Origin: Selaginella moellendorffii
Lineage: Eukaryota > Streptophyta > Lycopodiopsida > Selaginellales > Selaginellaceae
NCBI RefSeq assembly: GCF_000143415.4
Contig: NW_003314280.1
Location: 1,408,152-1,472,151 of the forward strand
Direction of reading: 5' to 3'
Length of the DNA: 64,000 nucleotides
Shown in pieces: positions 32,440 to 44,500 of this stretch (position 1 is the first letter of the stretch; each line of letters begins with the position of its first letter). The notes beneath the pieces are model-generated. The model was not told where the DNA came from, searched no databases, and worked only from the letters and a program-made list of their open reading frames with translations. Both the position numbers and the translations under genes were made by a program.

Positions 32440-34077
32440 TCAGCTCGGCTCGGGAAAAGATCCAAGTCCAGCGCGGTAAGTGTTGGCCAGCACCACGTAA
32501 GGCACGGAATTCGCCGGGACCAAATCCGAGACACGCCGTGCGGCTGCTTGAGCGCGAGACACGTCCTCCAGCGTCCCGCAAGCTCCCAGGAAAACCCTCC
32601 ACGCAACCTGGTCGGGAAGAAACGGCATGCTCGCGAGCAGCTCCTCGGCATGCTTTAGCTGCCCCGATCTCGCAAAGCTCGCAACTATGGAGCTGTAGTG
32701 CTCGGCCGTCGGCTCCAGGCCATAGTCCGAGACCATTGACGCAAAGTAGCCGAGAGCTTCCGCCACCATTCCCCGGTGGCCGCAAGCCGCGAGGAGACAC
32801 ATGAAAGCCACCTCGTCCGGTCGGACTCCGTCAACTTCCATCTCGTGGAACACCCGAATCGCCTCCTCCGTGTGTCCGAGGTGAGCGTAGGCCGCCAGCA
32901 TTACTGACCACGAGTAGAAGTTCCTCTCCGGCATCTCCTCGAACAGCCTCTCGGCCTCGGCGAGATGACCACCCTGCGAGTTCGTCGCCACCATCGTGTT
33001 CCACGACACAACATTCTGCTTGGGCATTCTTGCGAAAAACCTCCTTGCCTCTGTCACGTCGGCCTTCTCCGCAAATCCTCCCACCATGGTCGTCCACGAG
33101 AAGACGTCGCGCCCCGGCATCCGATCGAACAAGCGCTTGGCCTCGCAAACATTCCCGGTTCGAGCGTACGTCGCGAGCAGCGAGTTCCAGCTGATCAAGC
33201 TCCGCTTCGGCATCCTCTCGAACACGCACCGCGCCTCCTGTATCCGGCAATCGTTGTGCAGGAACGCCGCGAGAAGCAGATTCCACGTCACAACATCCTT
33301 GCATGGGACTTGGTAGAACGTTTCTTTCGCTGCTTCCAAATGCCCACACCGGGCAAACGCCTGAAACATCCCGGCCCACGAGACGCTGTCACGCAGAGGC
33401 ATGGATCTAAACACCGCCTCCGCCTCCGCCACCTTTCCATGCCTCGTAAACGCGAACAACATCGCGTTCCAGCTGACCACGTCCGTCGCAGGCATCTTTT
33501 CAAACGCCACCTTTGCGAGCTGCAGTTGCCCACTCCCGGCATATGCAGTGATCATCGCGTTCCATGGCATGGCGCTCCTGGCCGGCGCGAGATCGAACAG
33601 GAGCTTCGCGCTGGCGGCGCAACAGACGCGGTCACAGCCTGCGATCATCTCCACCCACGCGATCGTGTCCCGCGCCGGCATGCGGTCGAAGACGCCCTTG
33701 GCGGTGTCGAGGCAGCGCTGCTCCGCGAAGCCCTGCAGTAGCGCCGTCCACGCCACGACGTTGCGCTCGGGCATGGCGTCGAAGAAGCGCTTGGCGTCGT
33801 CCAGGAGGCCGTGGCGGGCGTGGATGGACGTGATGATCGTCCAGGAGAAGAGATTGGGGTCGGGCATCGAGTGGAAAACGCTGCGCGCGTCGGCGAGGCT
33901 AGCGCATTTGCCATACATGTGGATGAGCGTGTTGGCGAGGTAGCGGCTGCCGCGGTGGTGGGCGCTGCCGAGGATTTGGGCGTGGATTCGCCGCCCGGCC
34001 TCTAGGTCGTGGTGATCGCCGCATGATCGCAGGAGCGCCGCCAACTGATCTTGCTCCGCGAGGAGGGTCCTCCTCAT
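32440..34077 (-). CDS. PLS-class pentatricopeptide repeat protein 4
   Basis: Single exon, 545 aa. It starts with LAALLRSCGDHHDLEAGRRIHAQI and MYGKCASLADARSVF, then PPR units with W-NAM-AYA and FDRMPARD helices. It ends with an E-type region (QVAWRVFLGACGTLEDVSRAQAAARRVSDLVPANSVPYVVLANTY) and no DYW. It is presumed to recognise organellar RNA like its siblings. One repeat carries a TGCCC-N5-GGGCA inverted repeat at 33346-33362. The N-terminus is short with no visible transit peptide; an upstream ATG was not found in the frame. Confidence 0.92.
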   Translation of the reverse strand: MRRTLLAEQDQLAALLRSCGDHHDLEAGRRIHAQILGSAHHRGSRYLANTLIHMYGKCASLADARSVFHSMPDPNLFSWTIITSIHARHGLLDDAKRFFDAMPERNVVAWTALLQGFAEQRCLDTAKGVFDRMPARDTIAWVEMIAGCDRVCCAASAKLLFDLAPARSAMPWNAMITAYAGSGQLQLAKVAFEKMPATDVVSWNAMLFAFTRHGKVAEAEAVFRSMPLRDSVSWAGMFQAFARCGHLEAAKETFYQVPCKDVVTWNLLLAAFLHNDCRIQEARCVFERMPKRSLISWNSLLATYARTGNVCEAKRLFDRMPGRDVFSWTTMVGGFAEKADVTEARRFFARMPKQNVVSWNTMVATNSQGGHLAEAERLFEEMPERNFYSWSVMLAAYAHLGHTEEAIRVFHEMEVDGVRPDEVAFMCLLAACGHRGMVAEALGYFASMVSDYGLEPTAEHYSSIVASFARSGQLKHAEELLASMPFLPDQVAWRVFLGACGTLEDVSRAQAAARRVSDLVPANSVPYVVLANTYRAGLGSFPEPS

Positions 34078-35122
34078 GAACCGCGCAAGAGATGGATCGT
34101 TAAACTCCCATTGTCATCTTTTAAGCTTCCAGAGAATGGAAGGTGATACGATTCTATACGAAGATGGTATTGCCCAGAACGGAAAGTATCACGAGTTGCT
34201 TCATATGATCCCATATATCTCTGTGCACACCACATGATTTGATTTAGTTCACATGGTTCACGAGCGAGACAAGCATGGCAGCGTTGGAACTTTCAAATTT
34301 TTTTCAAATCTTCCCCCCTGTGCCAGTAAGTACTGAAGCATCATTTTTCTTCTTTGTCCATTGTGTGTGTATTGTTAAACATTTCTCCACCAACTTTATT
34401 AATATTACATTCCATTCACCAACTCCAGTAAAATCAGTGATAATAGGGGGTAACTAAAAGCGCACAGTGTCAAAAAAGCATTAATTCTTTTGAGACCCCA
34501 GGGAATGTATCAGCAAGCACCAAAGAACGTTTGCAAGTGACAAAACCTTCCAGAGCATAGGCCTAGAGTTGTAGGCTATGATCTTCCTCAAATGTATAGG
34601 GGAGAAAACAACATAGAGGAAGGACTTGAAGTATCTTCTTCCACTTTTGTCTGGCTGATCGATCCCTCGGCATTAAGTTGCGTTTCGTCTCCTCTCGTCA
34701 ATCCTGACTAAACAAAGAGGGGAAAACCGCAAAGAGGAGGAAAAGCCGAGACCTTGTTGTTTGTCCGTGGAAGAAGCGATCAAAGCGCTAGCAACATTCC
34801 TCTCCTTTCCTGCCAAGCATAGAAGAGGATAGCATCGAGCGAGTGTAGAGTTTTTTAAGGAGAGGGAAAGATAAAAGAGAGAGAAAGGGGGAAAAGTGGA
34901 AGGCAAGGACATCTTACATACCTTGCTTTGCTTTGTTTTTGCGGCTTTTGATGGGAGCAAAATGCCCCCTCCTCCATCACGCCTTTGCTTTGGAGTGCGG
35001 GAATGAGATGGTCTTGCTACCGCTGTCGTCGTCGTCGCCGCCGCCCTGTTGGTCGTGGTCGTCTTCGTCTTCGTCTTCGTCTTCGTTTCCGTCTTTGTCA
35101 CCACCACCGGCGCCTAGAGAGA
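34078..35122. other. Divergent spacer between PPR 4 and the RLCK
   Basis: About 1 kb between divergent ATGs. Nothing was recognised in 34100-34700, which is AT-rich. From about 35024 to 35100 the plus strand has a (GTC)n/(CTT)n-type trinucleotide tract in the leader of the kinase gene. Confidence 0.5.
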
Positions 35123-37808
35123 ATGCGGGACGAAGCTGATCATCCTCTCCTCCAGCCAAGCGAAAGCCAGCGGCAGGAAGAACTGGAGCTGGAGCTGGAG
35201 CGGCACTCCAAAGTCCTGGTAACTGTGAGCTTGGAGAGCCAGAGCTTGGAGAATCTTTCGTGGGCGGTCACCGTTGCTTCGCGGCCGGGTGATACCGTCG
35301 TCGCTCTTCACCTCCTCGAGGACTCGGATTCAGGTGCGCTGGTTGGTTCCAAAGTTTCGTTTTTTCCTCCTCTCTTGTTCACGGCGGCTCTTGAGCTGAC
35401 TTGGGAAATATCCTTTCTTGCCTCTTGCCTCTTCCCAGAGATCCGTTCCATTGAGAAGCAGTACGAGCGGGCGAGAGCAGGAGTGCTGTCGCTGTTGGAG
35501 CAATGCCGGGAGCTGTGCCACTTTAGACAAGTGAACCCATTTTAGATTCTCGGCGGCCATGAATAACCTCGGCTTGCTGGTCTCAGGTTACTACCAACGT
35601 CAGGATCGTCCCCACTTTCAATGGACCCAAGGCGGTGCTCCTGGAGCAAGCTGCTTTTCTCGACGCCACCACGCTGGTTTTGAGCTCGTCGGATGTGGCT
35701 CCAGATCTCAAGTAAGTTATCAACTCTGGTACTTTCGGATCGTCCTGACGCTTTTCCAATGTCAGGCTGAGCGGCTTCACCGAGTGTGGAGCGCAGTTTC
35801 CTGGACCACCGCAAGGCTGCTTAGTTTTCGTTGCTCAAAAAAAGAGAAGAATGAGCAGCAAAAAACTCACCAGCAGCGGCGTGATCTCCGTCCAAGGTGA
35901 ACTTTTGGTTCCGGACGACCCCCAGCTCGCTGAGAAAGAGCAACGCGACGAATCGGTGCAGAGGCTACTGCCGCATAAAGGGTTTCAGTGTCACATCACC
36001 ACTGATCCAGTACTGGCTTCTTCCGAGCTTCACTGCTGCAAGGCCGCCCATGCCCGTCTCGATATCCCAAGCGACTACTCTCCCCGGGGTGTTCTCGAGG
36101 GGCCGCATTCGGATTCCAACGACGGTGGCGCGTCCCCGGAAGAACAGAGCTCCGGATCATCCCCGGTTTTCCCGCTGCTCGTCTCCACCTCCAGTAATGC
36201 CGCTGGTAGAGTGGAGGACCAGCGAGATGAGGAGGAGGAGGAGGAGCTCCAAGCGTCGTGCTTGAATCTGTTTAGGCACATGAAGCGCCACAACACTTTC
36301 CCTGCGACACCAGGTTCAGCGGTCCAGCGCCACCGGAAACTCATTCCCAGCTTTAGTTGCAGCTCCGCTCACAGTGGCATGAGATTTTCCAGCTACAACT
36401 CGGAGGAGGCGGAGCTCAGCCTGCATTCGATGTGCGCCGCCGGTGACAAGCCCCCCTGGAGATGCTTCACGTACGACGAGATTCTGCTGGCCACAAGCTG
36501 CTTCAGTCCTGGTAACTGAAATCCTGTTTTTCTCTGTTTTGCTCAATGTCGACGTCGATCTGGCTGCAGATAATCTCGTTGGGAAGGGTGGCTACGCCGT
36601 CGTCTACAAAGGCACCTTATCCGACGGGCAGCTCATTGCAGTGAAGAAGCTCACCAAAGGCGACTCGGAGCAGCATAAAGAAGGCGGCTTTCTCACGGAA
36701 CTCGGCATCATTGGTCATGTGACTCATCCAAACACGACGCCTCTGATCGGCTTCTGCGTGGAGCGGGGCCTGCACTTGGTCTTCCCCTTCTCCCCCCATG
36801 GAAGTCTCGCGTCCGTCCTTCATGGTAAGTCCAGATCTGGTCCGAGTTTCTTCGTTATAACTTCTCTTTTCTTTTCGCAGGAACAAAGTCCAAGGCGTTG
36901 GAGTGGTCGGTGCGGAGGAAGATTGCGCTTGGCACTGCCAGAGGTCTTCAGTACCTCCATAAGGTCTGTCCAAGAAGGATAATTCACCGGGATATCAAAG
37001 CCTCCAACATACTTCTCGGTCCCGACTTCGAGCCGCAGGTAGCCACTATTTAATCTTCCCAGTCCCCGGATTGGTAAAGTTGTTTGATGCAGATATCTGA
37101 CTTCGGCCTCGCGAAATGGCTTCCGGAGCAATGGACACATCATACTGTCACTCCCATTGAGGGGACTTTCGGGTGAGCCATCCACTCTTCAAACTGTTTG
37201 TGACTTGACAAGTTTGTCCTGAACCAGGTACCTCGCACCGGAATACTTCATGCACGGCATTGTGGACGAGAAAACCGATATATTCGCATATGGAGTGCTG
37301 CTTCTCGAGCTCATCACCGGACGGAAGCCGATCGATGCCATGCAACGGAACATAGTTGTCTGGGTACACGAACTTTCTCAAATTCCTCCATTTGCTCAGA
37401 GCGTGCCCCTCCGTGTTTTTCCAGGCAAGACCATATCTGGAATCCTGTAGCATCCAAGAGCTGGTTGATCCCGCACTTGCTGGTGCCTACGACTCCAACC
37501 AGCTGCGAAAGTTGGTACTGGTTGCCACCCTGTGTGTCCGACAATCCCCTCTTTGGCGGCCCTGCATGAGCCAGGTAACAGTGCACCGCGAAGTCTTTGG
37601 TATACCAACACTCGTATTTTTTTCTTCCTTCCTGTTCCTGTCTCCTGGCCAGGTTTTGAAGCTGCTTTCTGACGAGACACTGGACCAGGAGCTTCCAACC
37701 AACTGGAGTACTCTAGTCTGCAACGCAACCGACGTTGACGATGAGTACACGAGCAATGAATATCATACTGACATGAACCGGCATAGAGCTCTCGCTCTGG
37801 GGACTTGA
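35123..37808 (+). CDS. USP-domain receptor-like cytoplasmic kinase (RLCK-VI type)
   Basis: Ten exons: 35123-35333, 35439-35530, 35587-35711, 35766-36511, 36570-36824, 36881-37038, 37093-37172, 37228-37363, 37425-37574, 37653-37808; 702 aa. Residues about 25-170 form a USP/adenine-nucleotide-hydrolase-like fold ([21 protein letters not shown] ... [11 protein letters not shown]). An acidic linker follows, then a Ser/Thr kinase: glycine loop [11 protein letters not shown] (396-406), Lys417, HRDIKASN (His512, Asp514), DFG Asp532 and the APEYF motif. Arabidopsis has the same USP-plus-kinase layout in RLCK group VI. No membrane span, so it is cytosolic, probably downstream of Rop GTPases or nucleotides (inference). 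An in-frame ATG at 35003 would add 40 mostly Arg/Leu repeat residues; the start at 35123 is preferred. Confidence 0.88.
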
Positions 37809-38116
37809 GAGAACTTTCTATTCTTTCCTCTCTCTATCGTTCTGCTGCTGTTGCTATTGCTATTCCTGCTGGTGATCACTTGTAACATAACCTTCCTGCT
37901 GCGTGGAGACTGCCGAACAGAAGACTAATGAGGAGCTGTAATAAACAAGATGTACATTGCTGCCGGCAATTCTTTTGAAAAAAAATAGTCACCTTGAATG
38001 AACTTCACATGGTCTATCACTTGCATTCATTGATTGCCCCACAGCCTGTATGATACACCGTATACACAAAAATCGTTAGCTAGATTGATGGTGAAAACGA
38101 TACCTTTAGTCACGAT
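37809..38116. other. Convergent 3' gap
   Basis: About 300 bp between the stops of the RLCK and the phytolongin gene. It contains likely polyadenylation sequence (aataaac near 37941) and no coding signal. Confidence 0.5.
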
Positions 38117-38911
38117 CTAGCACCGAAAACCTCTACAAACTGCCAGCCAGACCGAGAGCAAGACCACGCACACGACAGCATCGATCGCGAGTATAAACTT
38201 CATGCTGCAACAGCACCGCATTCTTTGCCACTGAGCTCTCATCCTCGAGTTCCCCACACTCTTGCCACCCGAGGAGGTTTCCATTGCCTGCGCTGGGCCA
38301 TCGGACTTGTCGCACCGCTCCATCACCACCTCCCGGAGCTCGTACTGCTTGTGCTTGCTCGACTTGCCCCTGGCGAGCGGCGAGCACGACGACGAGAACT
38401 GCGCTTGCGTAGAGTCACCGGACATCCTCCTCTCCAACCGCCCCTTGCCCATCAAAGGCACACTATCGTCGAAAGATTGATCCGAAAAGCCTTCGTAACA
38501 CTGCCTCCCGGTAGCGTCGTTGATCGCATTTCTCATCACTGGCAAGACGTCACGATCCAAGTGATAGTTTTGGAGCTCGTCTCGATCTTCCTGGAGGCCC
38601 CGGAGAAGCAGTAGCCGTCTAAAATCGCTCTGGATTTGGCCCAAGAACGTAAACCCGTGCTCCTTCCCAAAGACTTCGTCAAAGACCCCACAATACGTCA
38701 GCGGGGGCTGGATGAGGTAGCACGCCAGGCGATTGTTCGCGGCAAATGTGACGGTCTTGTGCATCGGCGGGAGCGAAGCCAGAGATTCCGCCATGGCGGC
38801 TGCAAATCCGGGATCGTCGTCGAGGCACTCGGCTAGAATATTGGTCCCCTGAGCGATGGAAGCGTAGAAAATGAGATTCTGGCCCTCCATTTTCTTCCTG
38901 GAATTCGGCAT
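38117..38911 (-). CDS. Phytolongin (longin-domain R-SNARE-like protein)
   Basis: No intron needed, 264 aa from the ATG at 38911; an alternative start at 38890 (MEGQNLIFY) would remove 7 residues. The N-terminal half is a longin domain (NLIFYASIAQGTNILAEC ... ACYLIQPPLTYCGVFDEVFGKEHGFTFLGQIQSDF). The centre, where VAMP7 proteins have a SNARE motif, is instead a variable Ser/charged segment. The C-terminus is a single membrane span (about 238-258, MKFILAIDAVVCVVLLSVWLAV). This 'longin plus tail anchor without SNARE motif' layout is what defines plant phytolongins, which sit in ER, Golgi and post-Golgi membranes. Function in trafficking is assumed. Confidence 0.82.
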   Translation of the reverse strand: MPNSRKKMEGQNLIFYASIAQGTNILAECLDDDPGFAAAMAESLASLPPMHKTVTFAANNRLACYLIQPPLTYCGVFDEVFGKEHGFTFLGQIQSDFRRLLLLRGLQEDRDELQNYHLDRDVLPVMRNAINDATGRQCYEGFSDQSFDDSVPLMGKGRLERRMSGDSTQAQFSSSCSPLARGKSSKHKQYELREVVMERCDKSDGPAQAMETSSGGKSVGNSRMRAQWQRMRCCCSMKFILAIDAVVCVVLLSVWLAVCRGFRC

Positions 38912-41553
38912 CGCTGGAGCGGCCGGAGCGCGGCGCGCCCGATCGATCGATCGGCTGTAGCTACAGTGATCGAGAGAGAAATACCTGATCGCTATCTCCG
39001 CCGGGAGCTCCTTGACTGACCTAAAATAAAGAATGACGAGCACATTTAAGAGGTTTACTAGCTAGAATTTTCCCGCCCATGGGCAGCTCCTAGGGTTTCT
39101 TTGGTGGGATCTCTTTGGTCGATCGATCTAGCTAGGCGCATTAAGAAACATCAAGCGCGTGCTTAAAAGTCTTGCCACGGTAAGATGGAGTGGAAGATTT
39201 TGATTTTTCTTGCCCGCATTGTTCAATTCAATCACGCTTCTTGAAGAGACGTATGGAAAACGAGATGACACTGATAGGATCTATTTGGAATTTTATTGTT
39301 TGCGCAATGCCAGGGTCTTTTTGGTTGAATCGATCAAAGTATCGTAACAATGACAAGCTTTCTCACTGTTCGTTCCTCCCAATACTGCTTTCTAAGGGTA
39401 AACTTGTGCTACTTCTCATAATAGCTATAACAGTCTTAACTTCTATGCCTTGGACAATTTGGAAGCACAGGACGTCCACGGATAAAAGAAAAGGTTTGTG
39501 AGGCTACTAGAGCTCACCGCCTCAGGTGGAAAACAGTCTCTACAGATAACGCTAACGAAAATCGAAAGCAATCAAGACTGGAATTTCCAGGTGACGATTT
39601 CTTCTCGTTTTTTGCGTTTATTTTCTTTAAGATTTTTTTTTTCTTTGTTTTGGTTCTCGTATACTCACGATTTTCCTTGGATTTGAACGTATGGCCAGGC
39701 AGAAGATGAGGGTGCGCATATTTTTTGAAGTGCACAATCGCTTCCGCATTGCGACAAGGATCTCTTGAACCAGGCCCGAGGTGAGACGCGTTTGAGGGGG
39801 AGGCGGCCAAGAAGGTGATGGTGACCATGCCTTGTCTCTTGCTCTTGCCAAAGTCAGGTGAATCGTCACTCCCAGGCGGACAGATCTCTGGAAGGAGACA
39901 AGCCGGGAATTAATCGCTCGCACTAAGCTAGTCACCATACAGTATCACAGGCGTTCTCTGAATCGCAAAGGTAAGTAATCACTCTTTCTCTTTCTCGCTC
40001 TCTCTCTTTCTCACCGCTTTGATTTATGAGAGAGCAGGGAACCTGGCCTAGCAACTTGCAACACGCCATGCAATGCGAGAATCGCAACACCTAATATGTA
40101 TGCACTGTAAGTACAGGAAAAGAGATGCGATTGCAAAGTAGGCATTCATCGTGTCTCATCCTTGGGAGGTAAAAAAACCTTTTTTTTATCTGAGCTTTAC
40201 ACGCATTTTCTTTCGTTTGTCACGATAGAGAAGACGACTGAATCCGGCCCGAGCTCGAATCACTGGCAACTGGACTGCGAGAATGACCGGTCTTCCACCC
40301 CGTGGCAGGAGACTTCCCTGTCGCAAGGGTGGCATTTGGCACGATAAGAATGGTACAAATATGCGGCTCTTCGTCTAGTTTTGCGGTCACGGTTTTACGT
40401 ACAGCGAAGACGAGACAAATGAGCATGGAGCAAAAAGCGAAATAAAATAGAAGCAAACAAACTCCTCGGTATCAACCGTGGTACCGGAGAAACACAAAAC
40501 CGGGTATGGATTTTTCCGCATTGCATTTACTGTCTCTTGTTTTTGACGAGCATCGTTCTTCCAGGCTTACCATCACCAAAACAGATAAAGGATTCAGACA
40601 GCTTGAATGCGGTAAGTCAGGCAGTAAACTCCGCGATTGCGACTTCCACTTCCAAAAACAACAAGGAAATAGAATGAGCACCGCGAGTTTTTCTATCTCG
40701 AAGAATTCCAGCAGGAGGAAGAGGAATGGTTCAATGAAGTCCGGAAGGAACTAAAAGAGACAAGCAGGAGAGGTTGGGACTGGATAGCTTCGGCCAAAGC
40801 AGATAGGTCCGGGCAGTGCGAAGAGATAGGCCCGGCAATCACCGAGCCAAATCGAGAGCTTAAGATTGCGAAGATAAGATTTGCTTTTAAGGTGCTGTAC
40901 GTTAGCGTTGTACGAGAGCGATCAAACAACCATACCGATTTGCACTTCTATATAGTTTTCTAGTTGGTGGAAAAAGGGAAAGTTGGAATCAAAGTAGAAT
41001 ATGCGCAATTTGGACACGTGGCCTTATCCGTGGTATTGTGATATGATTTGAATGGTGAGCATCCCACCGCGGGAGAGAACTGTGTGTGTCGACAGGAGCT
41101 TGGAGCTAATTTTACTTATTTTTGAGAACCACACAAAAAGATCTAAAAGGCCATTGCTTTTGTGGACATAAGATTGCCCTTCTCTTTTCTCATTCTTCTT
41201 ATTTTTTTTCCCTTTGAATCTTTGAGTGTGGGTGTCCATCTCTCGGCCATTCGATCTCTTGCTTGTTTCCTCTCTTCTTCTCTTCCTTCCTTTCCAAGTA
41301 AGCTTCTTCTAGAGTTTTTTCGGGATTGATTCTTCCTCCAGCCAGCGCGATACAGAATCGCATCCAAAATCTCAGTGGTTTTGCTCCGGCAAAGCCGTGG
41401 AATTTAATTGCTTTCCCGTGAGCACCGGATGCGTCAAGGGCCACATTGCGTCCAGGGATTGATCCGATTGAATTGAGGATCGATTTAGTGATCGAGAATA
41501 CTCTAGCGCTACCATCCAGCTCCAGCGCTGTAGCTTAAGCGCTCGCACTCGCC
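38912..41553. other. 2.6-kb poorly coding region
   Basis: Between the divergent phytolongin and REC-type genes. Most of it shows no gene. A stretch at 39190-39501 ends in TIWKHRTSTDK, faintly like the C-terminal part of LINE reverse transcriptases, too weak to call. A possible small spliced gene is listed at 40565-40963. The last 300 bp are pyrimidine-rich and would be the REC promoter/leader. Confidence 0.45.
40565..40963 (+). CDS. Possible exons of an unknown protein
   Basis: Two segments with good splice borders fit one frame: 40565-40611 (after a ttccag, before a gtaagt) and 40673-40963 (after aaatag, ending at TAG). The second encodes 96 residues: Glu/Phe-rich, then NEVRKELKETSRRGWDWIAS and PNRELKIAKIRFAFKVLYV. 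I do not recognise it and cannot find a start exon; it may be a decayed gene or chance. Confidence 0.2.
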
Positions 41554-44500
41554 ATGGCACCTCGCGCGGGGCGCGCCAAAGTCCACAAGCCCAAAGGCGA
41601 GAAGAAGAAGAAGGAAGAGAAGAGTGAGCACCCAAAGATCCATCCAGCGTTTGCGTTTTGAGATATTTTAGGTTTTAGGGGTTTAGGCGATGGCGCTCAC
41701 AATGTCGTGGTTTCTTGCTCCTCGCAGCGCTGCCGGTGATGCTCGATGTTACTGTCCATCTCCCATCGGGCACGCAGATCACGCTCAAGGTAAGCGCTCG
41801 CGCTTTCTTTCGCTGGAAATGATCGATTCATCGATGGCGCGCAGGGTATTTCCACGGACCGCATTCTGGATGTGCGCCGCCTCTTGGCCGTCAATGTGGA
41901 GACGTGCCATCTCACGAATTTCTCGCTCGCGCACGAGGTAAGAGATCTGGAATTCCCTCTGGAAAATTTCACCCATCCCTGGTGTCCAGATAAAAGGAGG
42001 TCGTTTGCGGGACTCGTTGGAGATCGCTGTTCTTAAACCCTGCGTTCTTACTCTTGTCGAAGGTGCCATTATTTTATTTACACTTTGCTAGACTACAGCG
42101 TTTTTATTCTTTCTCGATTGTTTTTTCAGAGGATTACACCGAGGAAAAGGCAATCACACACGTCAGAAGGCTTCTGGACATTGTTTCAAGCACAGCGTGT
42201 TTTGGGCCTTCAGGGAAGCAGCTGACTGATACTCATGACGGAAGTCACAAAGAGAATTCTCCTTCAACGGAAGACTCGGCTGTTTCCAAAGAAGCGGATC
42301 AAAAGCACAATACTGTAGCTTCCAAAGAAGCGGAACAAAAGCTGATTGCTGCTGCCGGCAACAAGGCTGATCCGGACAAGGATGAAGACGGCAAAACAAA
42401 ACAGGCAGGAGATCATGCTCGAAGGAACGGGGAGATTAAGAAGCTAGGAACCTCCAAGTCGAAAGGAAAATCAGAGGCCGCAGCTGTTATTGCAGAAGCT
42501 AAAGAGGCATCAGAGAAAGGTGACATCGACAAGTTGTGTCCTCCATCGAAGCTTGGCCAGTTCTACCAGTTCTTTTCTTTTTCCCATCTCACTGCACCAA
42601 TCCAATGTAAGAATTTGTTTTTTGGTTCCGCTTCACTGATCCTGCTATTTTCAGTTCTTCGGAGATCGACGAGACAAGCATGCGAAAATCTTGCTGAAGG
42701 GGAGTTTTTTGCAATTGATGTAAGGCTTCTCAAATTTTGTTGCTTTGATCTTAGGCCCGCTACTTTCATTTTGCAGGTAAGATTATGCAACGGCAAACTC
42801 GTAACGGCTGTAGCTTGTACCTCGGGATTCTACAATGCTGGCAAGCCTCAGACAAAATTCTATCAACTTGTCAATCTGCTTCGACACGCTAGCAAGGCTT
42901 TTGCCAACGTATGTTTTACTCTCTCGCTTTTAATGTTTGACTTGCTTATGACGTGACGTTAACAGGCATACGATGACCTTATCAAGGCATTTGTGGAACG
43001 TAACAAGGTAAGCTGGATTTATTTTACAAATTTGAGAGGGGCTTATGTCTTTGCTGCATGTAGTTTGGAAACATCCCGTATGGACTTCGATCAAACACCT
43101 GGGTGGTTCCACCCACTGCAGCAGAGGCTCCATCAACATTTCCTCCATTACCTTCAGAAGACGAGACTTGGGGTGGTAATGGTGGAGGACAAGGAAGAGA
43201 CGATGAAAGCGTTGAGAAGGAATGGTCTCGGGATTTCATGGTTCTAGCGCGCATGCCGTGTAAGACAGATGAAGAACGCCAGGTTCGGGACAGGAAAGCC
43301 TTTCTTCTTCACAGCCTTTTCGTAGACACGTGCCTAGTTCATGCTACATCAGTTTTGAAAGATGCGGAACAGCTGCCAGATGTACCTCTGATTGACGACC
43401 GTGGACATTTTCTCGTTAAAGAAGCGGGGTCCCTGAATGTTTTGCTAGCTCAGGACGTTACAGACGCAAGCAAAAAAGTTGATTTCAAGATTGATACTAT
43501 TCATAGCCGACAACTGACACCTGAAGAGCTTTCTCAGAAGAACCTCTTCAAAGGAATTGCAGCTGACGAAAGCACCACTGTTCATGTAAGCAGTTTGCTA
43601 TGTTTGCGTTTTCTTACTCGTGTGTTTGAATTTCAGGACACTGCGACGCTGGGTGTTGTTCTGATCCGGCATAAAAAATATATGGCATTGGTCGAAGCAA
43701 GGGGCCTTAAAGAAGCCCAAGAGATGATAAATTTACCAAATGATCTTCAAGTTGAGGAACAGGCAGAGGGAGGAGCCAATGCTCTAAACGTCAACAGGTA
43801 AACCCATTCAAACTTTCTTTATGCTTGTTTTGCTGATGACATTACTTTTTCAGCCTACGAAGTCTCCTGCATCAAACGGCTAGCGTTTCAGTGGATCCTG
43901 AGGAAGTTAGGAAGTCCAGGGATGTGCTTCAGAGGATAATGGCTGAAAGCTTGAAAGGGCTGCAGAACGAGTCAGACAGGACTGATGGATTTATAAGGTG
44001 GGAACTGGGAGCGTGCTGGGTTCAGCATCTTCAGACACAGGCCAATTCGGAGAAGGCTGATGCAAAGGGATCAAACAAGCAAGACCCAAAGAAAAAAACA
44101 AACGAGAAGCTGGTTGATAAAAAGACGGTCCTTGAAAAGACCAAGCCACTGGATTCTTTGCGTGATCATGTCAGTGATTCACAAGAATCTTCTTCTGCAA
44201 GTTTGGAAAAGCCAAAAGAAGTAGATCCTCTGAAAGTACAATCGGAAGCGCATCTCAAAAGCTTACTTGGAGACGCAGCATTTACTCGCTTGAAGGAGTC
44301 GGACATAGGCCTCCATTCGAAGGTAACAAAATATATATTTTTGTATATAACAAAGCTTACGTTTGCTTCTAAGCAGACTGTCCCCGAACTTGTTGCTGGA
44401 GCAGATCAATACTATAATGACGTTGCGCTTCCTAAACTGGTATGCATTTACATGCAAACATTTGTAATCATTGTCACATTTTTGTTTTTAACAGGTGTCC

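Noticed and set aside
32965-33741. 258-residue plus-strand open frame
   Set aside because: Antisense of PPR 4, His/Pro/Arg-rich, no domain.
39190-39501. Possible LINE reverse-transcriptase tail (TIWKHR)
   Set aside because: Only one short motif-like string, no other LINE domain and no target-site duplication seen.
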